64,000 nucleotides of DNA. It comes from Paenibacillus sp. HWE-109. GTDB taxonomy: Bacteria; Bacillota; Bacilli; Paenibacillales; NBRC-103111. The stretch spans positions 5,084,001 through 5,148,000 of the forward strand of contig NZ_CP091881.1 of the NCBI RefSeq assembly GCF_022163125.1, given 5' to 3'. The notes under the pieces are model-generated. The model did no database searches and had not been told where the DNA came from. It worked only from the letters and a program-made list of their open reading frames with translations. A program made the translations under genes and the position numbers. How positions within the stretch are numbered: the first letter of the stretch is position 1; every line of letters starts with the position of its first letter. Positions 18,070-26,479 of this stretch are shown piece after piece.

Positions 18070-18237
18070 GCTACTTTTACTTCTACTCTTACTCTTACTC
18101 TTACTCTTACTCTTACTCTTACTCTTACTCTTACTCTTACTCTTACTCTTACTCTTACTTTTACTTTTACTTTTACTTCTACTTCTACTTCTACTTCTAC
18201 TTCTACTTCTACTTCTACTTCTACTTCTACTTCTACA
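18070..18237 (+). repeat. Long hexanucleotide tract, array copy 2
   Basis: About 28 hexamers in blocks: CTCTTA (about 12 copies), CTTTTA (3) and CTTCTA (about 10). The variants differ only by C/T changes that are synonymous for leucine in the frame opened at 18023. This is the longest tract of the array and probably length-variable. Confidence 0.9.
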
Positions 18238-18442
18238 CTCCCCCTTACTCTTACTTCACCCCCGTCCTAATTAGCGGATTATAGTCACTAGCCTTGCATC
18301 GAACCTGACATGAAAACTTATAGATATAATAATTTCTATATTATGAATATATTTCACTATTTTATCTGGTAAGACATAAAAAAATCCCCTAATGTTAAGG
18401 AATAGGCATGTTACCCATTTCCTCATCAAAAGGAGAAATCGC

Positions 18443-19663
18443 ATGGGTATCGTACCAGATAAAACCGTTATTAGTCAATGTCTTCAATTGTTGGATTTAC
18501 CAAAGGCAGTCTGCGACATTTTGGATTATCGGACTCAAAAACTTACCGTTCGCAGTGCAATCCTACTTTTCATCGAAGCTCAGTTGGCACGGCGCGAAGA
18601 GCCGACTGCCATTGAGGAGCATTTGCGTTCTAACGAAAATTTGCAGGCTCTTGTAGGAACAAAATCGATTAGCGCCTCCCGTTTCTCGCGTAAATTGAAC
18701 GAGTTACCTACTTTTTTACTCCAGTACGCTTTTCAAGAAATCAATCGGCGTATTGCACAGACCTTACGAGAATCATCCCATGTAAAGGTGCGAGATGTAA
18801 AAAAGCTAACGATCATTGACTCTACCACCATCTCTTTACCCAACTTTCACGGTCAGTGGGCCTACTGCAGCAAAATGCAAAATAGCGTAAAAATGCATAC
18901 CTACCTCTGCACAGATTTCCCGGATATGGCCTATCCCAGCAAAGTTATTTTATCGACGGGAGCTGTAGCTGACTCGGAAGTAGCGATCGAACTTCTCACA
19001 GATAAAAACACAACGTATGTGATGGATCGCGGATACATTAACTACGCCTTTTTCAAGAAATGGGCAGAAGCAAACATTCGTTTTGTCGTGCGAATACAAG
19101 CAAATAGTAAGACAACCGTCATCCAGGCACGACCTGTTCCAGAAGATGATCCTGGCCTTTTACGAGATGCTGATGTCCAAATGGTGGTTCCGAAGCACCC
19201 TGATCAAAAAGTAACGCTCCGATTGGTTGAATTCAAAGATGACAAAAAACGAATCTACCGCGTGGTTACAACAAGGTGGGATCTCTCAGCACGAGAAATC
19301 GCTAACTTGTACCGAGATCGCTGGATGATCGAATTGTTCTTTAAATGGATGAAGCAGCACCTTCACTTGGCTAAACTTTATAGCTATAAACCTGATGCGG
19401 TATGGAACCAAATCTACATGACACTTTTAGCCTACGGACTGTGCATCCTGGTCAAGTTGCAAACGAAAACAACAAAAAGTACATGGGAAGTGCTGAAGTT
19501 AGTTCGCATTTACGTGATGATGAGCTGGGAAAAGTTCCTTGCTGCTTTAAACAGAGCGCCCACGCGAAGTTCAAAAGGACGTCGAAAGAAAAATAAGGGC
19601 GGGCGTCCTCGAATTCATCCTATCAAGAAAAAAGCGCAGAAAAAGAAACTTGAACAGAACTAA
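18443..19663 (+). CDS. IS4-family transposase
   Basis: The 406-aa DDE transposase of the insertion sequence. The first catalytic aspartate is in LTIIDSTTISLPNF, the second in YVMDRGYINYAFF, and the IS4-specific YREK signature is exact: YRDRWMIELFFKWMK has Y, two residues, R, three residues, E, six residues, K. The C-terminus is strongly basic (KGRRKKNKGGRP and KKKAQKKKLEQN). The ATG at 18443 follows AAAAGGAGAAATCGC; a longer frame from 18392 has no ribosome site. No frameshift or stop is present, so the element may be active. Confidence 0.93.
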   Translation: MGIVPDKTVISQCLQLLDLPKAVCDILDYRTQKLTVRSAILLFIEAQLARREEPTAIEEHLRSNENLQALVGTKSISASRFSRKLNELPTFLLQYAFQEINRRIAQTLRESSHVKVRDVKKLTIIDSTTISLPNFHGQWAYCSKMQNSVKMHTYLCTDFPDMAYPSKVILSTGAVADSEVAIELLTDKNTTYVMDRGYINYAFFKKWAEANIRFVVRIQANSKTTVIQARPVPEDDPGLLRDADVQMVVPKHPDQKVTLRLVEFKDDKKRIYRVVTTRWDLSAREIANLYRDRWMIELFFKWMKQHLHLAKLYSYKPDAVWNQIYMTLLAYGLCILVKLQTKTTKSTWEVLKLVRIYVMMSWEKFLAALNRAPTRSSKGRRKKNKGGRPRIHPIKKKAQKKKLEQN

Positions 19664-19811
19664 AACAATTGAAGAGTAAATTGAAAAAAATGGTAATTTG
19701 TCTATGCGTATTTGAATGTTACTGTTTTTGTTCTTTTTCACAACAATAAACTGTAAAAATATTCCTTAAGCAAAACAATGATCTGATGTCAGCTTCTTTG
19801 CAAGGCTAGTG
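19664..19811. other. 3' non-coding part of the IS4-family element
   Basis: The region between the transposase stop and the right inverted repeat (19786-19811) is AT-rich with no gene. Confidence 0.7.
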
Positions 19812-20042
19812 GATTATAGTTCCTTTTCATGTACAACTCACCACTCGCAACTCCTCATCCTCCTCCATTCTGCCTAGATGTTCAACAAATTAGTCACTTT
19901 TAGACCTCCTCCTCTTCTACTTCTACTCCTACCCTCCCCCTTACTCTTACCCCACCACCGGCCTCCTTTTTGCCCACGCAAAAAACAAAAAACCTTCACC
20001 CCACTCCCTTTTCACACTACGTTCCGTGCCATTGCACGGTCC

Positions 20043-20226
20043 AAAGGGAACTACGATCCTCTATATGGCCGAAAACCGCCAAATCCCACTCCAAAGGGAA
20101 CTACGATCCTCTATATCACCATTTCCCCGTCGGAATCAGCATTTTTCGCTTGAATAGCGTACCTCAGTTCCCTTTCATAATGCTTTTACCCCGGTTCCCG
20201 CCAATTAGCGGATTATAGTTCCTTTT
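20043..20226 (+). repeat. FFRR repeat, subfamily 1, array copy 4
   Basis: Two forward motifs (both GGGAACTACGATCCTCTAT) and two reverse motifs, nearly identical to copies 1 and 5. The following spacer block leads into a truncated ATGTTCAACAAATTGGTCAC segment with no hexamer tract. Confidence 0.85.
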
Positions 20227-20339
20227 CATGTACAACTCACCACTCGCAACTCCTCATCCCCCTCCATTCTGCCTAGATGTTCAACAAATTGGTCACCCTA
20301 CACCCTTTTCCCACTACGTTCCGTGCCATCGCACAGTCC

Positions 20340-20523
20340 AAAGGGAACTACGATCCGCTATATGGCTGAAAACCGCCAAATCCCACTCCAAAGGGAACTA
20401 CGATCCGCTATATCACCATTTCCCCGTCGAAATCAGCATTTTCCGCTTGAATAGCGTACCTCAGTTCCCTTTCATACTGCTTTTAGCCCGGTTCCCGTCA
20501 ATTAGCGGATTATAGTTCCTTTT
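20340..20523 (+). repeat. FFRR repeat, subfamily 1, array copy 5
   Basis: A complete forward-forward-reverse-reverse copy. The spacer, ATG block (20574) and a hexamer tract (about 20608-20660, CTTCTA then CTCTTA) follow. Confidence 0.85.
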
Positions 20524-20696
20524 CATGTACAACTCACCACTCGCAACTCCTCATCCCCCTCCATTCTGCCTAGATGTTCAACAAATTAGTCACTTTTAGA
20601 CCTCCTCCTATACTTCTACTTCTACTCTTATTCTTACTCTTACTCTTACTCTTACTCATACTCCAGCACCGCCCCCCTGCTGCCCACCAAAAAAAC

Positions 20697-20769
20697 AAAA
20701 AACCTCCACCCTGCGCCAAAGCCACTGAAATCAACGATTTCAGCAGCCTCAGCGCAAGCGCGGAGGTTA
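20697..20769 (-). terminator. Large hairpin terminator of uxaC
   Basis: On the minus strand AACCTCCGCGC pairs with GCGCAGGGTGGAGGTT around an inner perfect hairpin (CTGAAATC, GTT, GATTTCAG), followed by a T-rich run. It lies immediately after uxaC. Confidence 0.75.
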
Positions 20770-20776
20770 GCTTATT

Positions 20777-22177
20777 TTAGAAGTCGAAATATTGCTTCGC
20801 GTTATGATATGAAATCCCTTGAACCAACTGCTTCAGCAACTGCTCGTCGTTCGGGAATTCGCCCGCTTCGACCCACTCGCCGAACATGTTGCAGAGGATT
20901 CTGCGGAAGTAATCATGTCTCGTGTAGGACAAGAAGCTGCGGGAGTCTGTCAGCATCCCTACGAAGCGGCCTAGCAAACCGAAGTTCCCCAGCGATTTCA
21001 TCTGCTGCACCATGCCGTCTCTGGTATCGTTGAACCACCAAGCCGCGCCGAGCTGAATTTTGCCCGGGATGCCATCGCCTTGGAAACTGCCCATCAACGA
21101 TGCGAGAATTTCATTATCCCGCGCGTTCAGGGAATAAAGGATCGTTCTCGGCAGCGAATCCGCAACCGCCAGAGACGACAGCAAGCCTGTAAGAGCGCTG
21201 GCAACCGAGCTATCATTAATGGAGTCAAAGCCCGTATCCGGTCCTAATGTAGCGAAAGCTTGCCCATTATTGTTCCGGGAAGCATTGATATGGTACTGCA
21301 TCGCCCAATCCAGCTTTTTGTAGATGCCGCCCAGGAACAGCAAGGTGAACGCTTTATATTTCTTCTCGTCTTCCAAGCTGACAGCCTTACCTGCCAATCC
21401 AGCTTTGAAGATCTCATCTACTTCTTCTTTGGTCGCAGCCGCAAATGGCACATAATCCAAGGCATGATCAGATACTTTGCAGCCAACAGAAGCAAAAAAT
21501 TCGGCTCTGCTTTCAAGTCCCGCCAACAGATCATCATAGGAGTTGATCGTGATGCCTGCCGATTTCTCCAATTGGCTGATCCATGGCAAGAAAGTCGCCC
21601 GGTTAATTTCCAATGCTTTATCAGGACGGAAGGACGGCAATACTTGTGTATTGAAATCTTTGATTTCTTTGATTTTGATATGATATTCCAAGGAATCCAC
21701 CGGATCATCAGTCGTACAAATGACCGTAACTTTGGAATTCGTAATTAAATCGCGAGCGCGCGAGTTCCCCTCAGCCAGCTTCGCGTTTACTTTTTCCCAT
21801 ATAACAGGCGCATTCTGCTCGTTAATTAAGTCATTAACGCCAAAATACGTTTGAAGCTCCATATGGGACCAATGGTACAACGGATTGCCAATCGCCATCG
21901 GAAGTGTCGCGGCCCAGGCAGTAAAACGATCATAATCGCTCGCTTCTCCCGTAATTTTATTCTCTTCGACGCCATTGGCACGCATCATTCTCCACTTGTA
22001 ATGGTCGCCATACAGCCAAGCTTCAGTGATGGTATTGAATTGTTTATTTTCAAAAATTTCCTTAGGACTTAGATGACAGTGATAGTCAATGATCGGCAAA
22101 TCTTTGGCAAATTCATGGAATAATTTAACCGCTGTCTCATTCGCAAGCAAAAAATTCTCATCCAAAAATGTTTTCAT
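20777..22177 (-). CDS. uxaC: Uronate isomerase (glucuronate/galacturonate isomerase)
   Basis: The 466-aa protein begins MKTFLDENFLLANETAVKLFHEFA and carries YHCHLSPKEI near residue 31, the metal-ligand HxH of this amidohydrolase-superfamily isomerase. GNPLYHWSHMELQTYFG and the C-terminal LSYTRHDYFRRILCNMFGEWVE are typical UxaC segments. It interconverts D-glucuronate with D-fructuronate and D-galacturonate with D-tagaturonate, the first step of hexuronate use. The start is the ATG at 22177 rather than an upstream in-frame one, because the product then matches family N-termini and AGAAGGGTGG lies upstream. No other hexuronate genes are adjacent. Confidence 0.93.
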   Translation of the reverse strand: MKTFLDENFLLANETAVKLFHEFAKDLPIIDYHCHLSPKEIFENKQFNTITEAWLYGDHYKWRMMRANGVEENKITGEASDYDRFTAWAATLPMAIGNPLYHWSHMELQTYFGVNDLINEQNAPVIWEKVNAKLAEGNSRARDLITNSKVTVICTTDDPVDSLEYHIKIKEIKDFNTQVLPSFRPDKALEINRATFLPWISQLEKSAGITINSYDDLLAGLESRAEFFASVGCKVSDHALDYVPFAAATKEEVDEIFKAGLAGKAVSLEDEKKYKAFTLLFLGGIYKKLDWAMQYHINASRNNNGQAFATLGPDTGFDSINDSSVASALTGLLSSLAVADSLPRTILYSLNARDNEILASLMGSFQGDGIPGKIQLGAAWWFNDTRDGMVQQMKSLGNFGLLGRFVGMLTDSRSFLSYTRHDYFRRILCNMFGEWVEAGEFPNDEQLLKQLVQGISYHNAKQYFDF

Positions 22178-22302
22178 GAAACTGATTTCCACCCTTCTCA
22201 AGCTGAATGATCTGCCCTTTATTCTAGCGAAAGGTGGACTCGAAGTCTTGTGATTTTTTGCTTTTATTTATACAAATATGTGCATATATTGACCTTCGAG
22301 TG

Positions 22303-23238
22303 CTAGGGGACCGTTTGATCCACGTCCGTTCCAGCGTTAATTTCTTCCGGCAACGTTTCCGAAGCACTCGGGACATGCCTTGGTTTGTAGTTAATCATTT
22401 CGGAGGAAGAAATGCTCACATACACGCGACCTGGCATGGCATGTGCCCTAATCAGAATCGGTTGATTATACGTATTTTTGAAGCTGAAATCCGGCCCACC
22501 CCAATTGACCGTAGCGTCCCTTCCCGAAGGAACATACGGTACTGATCTGCTATGAGAGAATCGTTCCACAATCTTAAGGCCGGCTCGATCCGCCGCGTTG
22601 AATAAAGTCGAAGAAATTTGGCAAATCCCTCCGCCAATCCCCTCGGAGAATTCACCTCTCACAATAATTTTGGCAGACATATAGCCTTTGGCGCGCGTCC
22701 TAACGCCCACAACTCGATTAAACGAGAAGGTCTCATTCGGTTGAACAACATAATTATTAATCGCTTGGGTAGCAAGTTTAATATTCGTATACCGATGCTT
22801 ATTATTTGAGTTAAAGTATGTGACATAATAACCGATTGGACGCACACGAATGCTCGCTAATAGTTCACTATCCACTCTGGGATACACCGCCATTTGGGGC
22901 ACCTCAAAGCTCAGCGAATTTGAATCATAAAAATGTTGATAAAATTGTTTCACAAACGCACTTTGATTCAGTTGAACGCCTGGAATCTCTTTGACTATAG
23001 CGCCGCTGTCATTAATGGTGGCATTGATTGGCTTTCGATAGATCCTCTTCCCTACCTCGTCGGTTAGCTGATGCAATCGTTCATTATCAACTAAGGGGAT
23101 ATCCAAATACTCCAGCGAGTAGGCTTTTTTATCCACATTGGCTGTGATTTGCCCCTTATTATCCGTAAGTGTCAAACGCTCAGGCACGGTTACCTGCTGC
23201 GAGAAAAGCAGCAATCCCGCCATCCATCCCATCATCAT
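22303..23238 (-). CDS. VanW-family protein
   Basis: The protein is about 311 aa with a short hydrophobic N-terminus (MMMGWMAGLLLF), a linker region with an upstream YoaR-like part, and the VanW core: NETFSFNRVVGVRTRAKGY, then GGGICQISSTLFNAA near residue 212, and NTYNQPILIRAH. VanW proteins occur beside some vancomycin-resistance operons, but their biochemical role is unknown; many are envelope proteins. The start is uncertain; the ATG at 23238 follows GGGGAGGGGTG, and GTG at 23250 is possible. It lies between PhyH and uxaC on the same strand, but terminator-like hairpins separate them. Confidence 0.85.
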   Translation of the reverse strand: MMMGWMAGLLLFSQQVTVPERLTLTDNKGQITANVDKKAYSLEYLDIPLVDNERLHQLTDEVGKRIYRKPINATINDSGAIVKEIPGVQLNQSAFVKQFYQHFYDSNSLSFEVPQMAVYPRVDSELLASIRVRPIGYYVTYFNSNNKHRYTNIKLATQAINNYVVQPNETFSFNRVVGVRTRAKGYMSAKIIVRGEFSEGIGGGICQISSTLFNAADRAGLKIVERFSHSRSVPYVPSGRDATVNWGGPDFSFKNTYNQPILIRAHAMPGRVYVSISSSEMINYKPRHVPSASETLPEEINAGTDVDQTVP

Positions 23239-23295
23239 ATTGTTATTCACCCCTCCCCTATTGTAAACAATTGACATCATTCCATACGCATGCAC

Positions 23296-23342
23296 GAAAA
23301 AAGAACCGTTCAAAGCCAGTCTCCCGGCCTTGGAACGATTCT
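23296..23342 (-). terminator. Rho-independent terminator of the PhyH gene
   Basis: On the minus strand GAATCGTTC and GAACGGTTC enclose an inner AGGCC/GGCTT pair and are followed by six T. Confidence 0.75.
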
Positions 23343-23361
23343 CCATAATACATGTTAATGC

Positions 23362-24171
23362 TTAATGAGGATAGACATTCTCAAATTCTTCGCCGCACGG
23401 TCCGCCGTTAGGGTTAACCTCTAAGGCAACCTGATCACCGTTTTGTCGATACAAAGGACGGTAATGATTACTGATGTGCGTGGCTGATGCGTTAGCATAA
23501 TGGCAAATAAACGCCCGACGAAAGCGATCTTTCGTCTTGTTGCGATAAGAACCATGAATCAGATTGCCATTGAAAAAGAGAACATCGCCGCGCTCCATGA
23601 TGACTGGCATAGCCTTTTCATCTTTGGGCGGCTTCACATAATGTGTAGTAAACGATTCTTTGGCATCTGCAATGTCTGGACACGAAATATCATAAGTGTT
23701 CGTTTTGGGTACCACGAGCAGGCCGCCATTCTCCTCATCAGCCGCATCAATCGCCGTCCAGGCCGCAATACAATTGCCAGGCTCCACTTGCAAATAAAAG
23801 TTGTCCTGATGCAGCGCTTGCCCGCGAGATCCTGGCGGTTTGTAATAAAACATGCTTTGCGCAGCCAACGCCTCTTCCTCATACAAATCTGCTAACACTT
23901 CAAGTACGGGCTGATGCAGCATATATCTTTTGGCTGTCTCGTTAATCCGATGCGGATGCATCACTCGCGGGTAGCGTTTCAACGGATCCATGACTTCAGC
24001 CTGCCGCTCAGGTTCAAAATGGCCCGGAATCGTTTGTTCACTAATCGCCTCAAAGGTTGCATCAATTTCCGCGAGATTCTGCTCTGAAAACAACCCCTTC
24101 ACGATCACATACCCCTCTGTTTCAAAATGCTGCTTCTGTTCCTTCGTCAATTTAAGCAAGGATGGCTTCAT
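23362..24171 (-). CDS. Phytanoyl-CoA dioxygenase (PhyH)-family oxygenase
   Basis: The 269-aa protein belongs to the Fe(II)/2-oxoglutarate oxygenases. The iron-binding HxD is in LHQDNFYLQ near residue 122, the distal histidine in GDVLFFNGNLIHGS near 205, and an arginine for 2-oxoglutarate follows in RFRRAFICHY. The start at 24171 has AGGGGAGGGGAGCAGG before it, eight codons inside the longest frame. It is divergent from an AraC regulator, an arrangement common in Paenibacillus, where the substrate is unknown and probably a small metabolite rather than phytanoyl-CoA. Confidence 0.87.
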   Translation of the reverse strand: MKPSLLKLTKEQKQHFETEGYVIVKGLFSEQNLAEIDATFEAISEQTIPGHFEPERQAEVMDPLKRYPRVMHPHRINETAKRYMLHQPVLEVLADLYEEEALAAQSMFYYKPPGSRGQALHQDNFYLQVEPGNCIAAWTAIDAADEENGGLLVVPKTNTYDISCPDIADAKESFTTHYVKPPKDEKAMPVIMERGDVLFFNGNLIHGSYRNKTKDRFRRAFICHYANASATHISNHYRPLYRQNGDQVALEVNPNGGPCGEEFENVYPH

Positions 24172-24331
24172 CCTGCTCCCCTCCCCTATCATCATGTTTG
24201 TTCCCTGACTTCAGCATAACGGAAAGCAAGCAGGCATAGAAGTAATAATAGTGCTAAATACTCATACAATCCTGCTATTTATTGATATACTGAAGATGTC
24301 CCAAAGCTTCTAGCGAAAGGAATCGACGGAA

Positions 24332-25105
24332 ATGAAGTTAGACGTACAAGAGCTCTTGGCAGGACATTTCAATGAATCGGAATCCTATGTCGTCAAGCGT
24401 CCTCATGGGCGGCAGGACTGGCTATTGATGTTTACGCTGGACGGGAAAGGCTATGTTAACCATAACGAGGAGAAGCACGTCTGCCGAACAGGCGATATCG
24501 TCTTATTGGCACCGGGAACCGCTCATCATTATGGCACACTGAAGAACCATACGTGGCAGTTTGTATGGGCGCATTTCCCTGCCTTTTTTTCGGAAATAAA
24601 CCTGCTTCCACAGGAAGAAGTCGTTTATCTGACCATCGAGAATGAATCTACGCGTGAACGGATATTCCAGGCATTCAGCCGGATTCTGGCGGATTCCCGT
24701 GAACGCGGCGAGTACTGGTTCGAGCTGTGCTGTGGCTCGCTGCGAGAAATCTTGTTGATCATGGCGCAGAAAACCAAGCGCTACATGGACCCCCGCATTG
24801 AAGAAGTGCTCCGACTGCTCTCACAGCTCATGCGTGAACCGATTCGGATCGAGGATCTAGCTCAAACCGTCGGACTCTCCCCTTCAAGATTATCGCATCT
24901 GTTCAAAGAAAGCACAGGCCTGTCCATTATCGATACCCTGAATCGTATGCGGATTCAACAAGCCGTGTTAATGCTGGAGCATACGGGCCGAAGTGCTTCG
25001 GAAGTTTGTTACGATGTAGGGTTTCAAAACTATAACCACTTTACGAATCAATTCCGCAAATGGCATGGGATGACCCCCTCTACGTTCATCAAAAACCAAC
25101 GGTAA
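24332..25105 (+). CDS. AraC-family transcriptional regulator
   Basis: The 257-aa protein has a cupin-type sensor domain (GKGYVNHNEEKHVCRTGDIVLLAPGTAHHYG near residues 36-70) and a C-terminal AraC domain with two helix-turn-helix motifs (IRIEDLAQTVGLSPSRLSHLF, and the SASEVCYDVGFQNYNHFTNQF segment). The start follows AAAGGAATCGACGGAA. It is divergent from the PhyH oxygenase across 160 bp and probably regulates it; the aminopeptidase gene 68 bp downstream is on the same strand and could be co-transcribed. Confidence 0.88.
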   Translation: MKLDVQELLAGHFNESESYVVKRPHGRQDWLLMFTLDGKGYVNHNEEKHVCRTGDIVLLAPGTAHHYGTLKNHTWQFVWAHFPAFFSEINLLPQEEVVYLTIENESTRERIFQAFSRILADSRERGEYWFELCCGSLREILLIMAQKTKRYMDPRIEEVLRLLSQLMREPIRIEDLAQTVGLSPSRLSHLFKESTGLSIIDTLNRMRIQQAVLMLEHTGRSASEVCYDVGFQNYNHFTNQFRKWHGMTPSTFIKNQR

Positions 25106-25173
25106 AATTTATTTGACAGTCGGCTCATCTCAGGATAAACTGCTAGCAAGATTTAAAATAAGGAGGATTCATC

Positions 25174-26406
25174 ATGACCTTTGCACGTAATCTTGATAAA
25201 TACGCAGAGCTTATCGTCCGTGTTTCCCTGAATATTCAGTCCGGTCAATCACTCTGGATTAACGCTCCAATTCTGCAGCCTGAGCTGGTACGCCTGATCT
25301 CCTCCAAAGCTTATAAAGCCGGGGCCAAGCATGTACATATTGAATGGCAGGATGAAATCTGCACACAGATCAGATATCTCAACGCTCCTGACGATGCTTT
25401 CAATGAATATCCCACGTGGAGAGCGGATGCGCTCAGCGAATTAGCCGACAATAACGGGGCTTATTTATGGATTGATGCGGATGATCCTGAATTGCTCAAG
25501 GATGTTGATCCTGCCCGCATTTCCGCTAACTCCAAAGCCGCAGGTCCGAAATTAGTGAAGTGGAGAGAACATATGTCATCCTACAAAATGACATGGTCGA
25601 TCGTAGCCGCTCCTTCCGAAGCTTGGGCCAAAAAAGTGTTCCCGCAGTTGGAAGAACAAGCAGCAATCAACGCCTTATGGGACGCTATCTTCAAAGCTAC
25701 CCGTGTTGATCAAGAGGATCCTGTGCAAACTTGGCAGGAACATAACGCTACACTTCGCAGCAAAAGGGAACAGCTGAATGAAAAGAAATTCCACAAAATT
25801 CATTACCGCGCACCTGGAACCGCCCTTACCGTACAACTCCCTGAGCATCACGTTTGGCGTGGCGGATCAGCAACGAATGGCCGCGGGGGCTTCGAGTTTA
25901 ACCCGAATATCCCAACAGAAGAAGTCTTCCTCTCACCGCTGCGTCAAGGGACCCAAGGAACCGTTCGCAGTACGAAGCCTTTGAGCTATCAAGGCAATCT
26001 TATTAACAACTTCTCGCTTACCTTCGAGAACGGGCGTGTCGTCCACTATACAGCTGAAGAAGGCTACGAGTCTTTGCAAGCCATGATCGAGATGGACGAA
26101 GGAGCGCATTATTTGGGCGAAATCGCACTCGTACCGCATCTATCTCCGATTTCGAATTCAAATCTCATCTTCTTTAATACGTTGTATGATGAGAATGCTT
26201 CCAATCATTTGGCTTTGGGCAGAGCTTTCCCAACCTGTATCGAGGGTGGCGCTGAGATGTCGAAGGAGCAGCAAGCGCAAGCAGGTCTTAACGATAGCTT
26301 GATTCACGTTGACTTTATGATTGGTTCTGCCGAAATGGATATTGATGGCGAGCACGCGGATGGCCGCATTGAACCAATCTTCCGCCAAGGCAACTGGGCA
26401 TTTTAA
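25174..26406 (+). CDS. M29-family aminopeptidase
   Basis: The 410-aa product matches the M29 (AmpS/AmpII/thermophilic aminopeptidase T) metallopeptidases in length and layout: an N-terminal ARNLDKYAELIVRVSLNIQ, a central FEFNPNIPTEEVFLSPLRQG, and the C-terminal metal-site segments including HYLGEIALVP near residue 310, NHLALGRAFP near 345 and HVDFMIGSAEMDIDG near 375. It is a cytoplasmic dinuclear metal exo-peptidase that removes N-terminal residues. AAGGAGGATTCATC sets the start. Confidence 0.92.
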   Translation: MTFARNLDKYAELIVRVSLNIQSGQSLWINAPILQPELVRLISSKAYKAGAKHVHIEWQDEICTQIRYLNAPDDAFNEYPTWRADALSELADNNGAYLWIDADDPELLKDVDPARISANSKAAGPKLVKWREHMSSYKMTWSIVAAPSEAWAKKVFPQLEEQAAINALWDAIFKATRVDQEDPVQTWQEHNATLRSKREQLNEKKFHKIHYRAPGTALTVQLPEHHVWRGGSATNGRGGFEFNPNIPTEEVFLSPLRQGTQGTVRSTKPLSYQGNLINNFSLTFENGRVVHYTAEEGYESLQAMIEMDEGAHYLGEIALVPHLSPISNSNLIFFNTLYDENASNHLALGRAFPTCIEGGAEMSKEQQAQAGLNDSLIHVDFMIGSAEMDIDGEHADGRIEPIFRQGNWAF

Positions 26407-26429
26407 TCCGCTAACGGGTCAGCTCAAAC

Positions 26430-26470
26430 AAAAAATAAGGGGTAAGCAGCCAAGCCTAACCCCTTATTTA
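26430..26470. terminator. Bidirectional terminator between convergent genes
   Basis: AAATAAGGGGT and ACCCCTTATTT form a hairpin with A- and T-rich flanks, so it can end transcripts from both the aminopeptidase and the AraC/GyrI gene. Confidence 0.85.
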
Positions 26471-26479
26471 TCTTTATAA

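Larger units (their letters stand above)
18286..19811 (+). mobile_element. IS4-family insertion sequence, intact, 1526 bp
   Basis: The ends are imperfect 26-bp inverted repeats, identical over the outer 13 (CACTAGCCTTGCA) with 23 of 26 matching. A 9-bp target duplication, GATTATAGT, flanks it at 18277-18285 and 19812-19820. It carries one transposase gene (18443-19663). It interrupts the last reverse motif of an FFRR repeat: joining the flanks restores the TTAGCGGATTATAGTTCC sequence seen in the other copies. Confidence 0.93.
17341..20696. repeat. 3.4-kb array of composite intergenic repeat modules
   Basis: About five tandem modules of ~300-480 bp fill this stretch; the IS4-family element sits inside it. 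Each full module has, in order: an FFRR element (~185 bp); a conserved ~50-bp spacer (TACAACTCACCACTCGCAAC); a 35-bp block beginning ATGTTCAACAAATTAGTCAC and ending in CCTCCTCC; a hexamer tract of variable length; and a C-rich tail with a small CTTTTTG/CAAAAAG hairpin leading into CACACTAC. Conserved blocks start near 17587, 17976, 19829, 20227 and 20524. There is no host gene inside. Confidence 0.85.

Noticed and set aside
17400..20530. Possible CRISPR array (regular repeats with intervening sequence)
   Set aside because: The 'spacers' are themselves conserved between copies, repeats occur in both orientations within each unit, and no cas genes are present.
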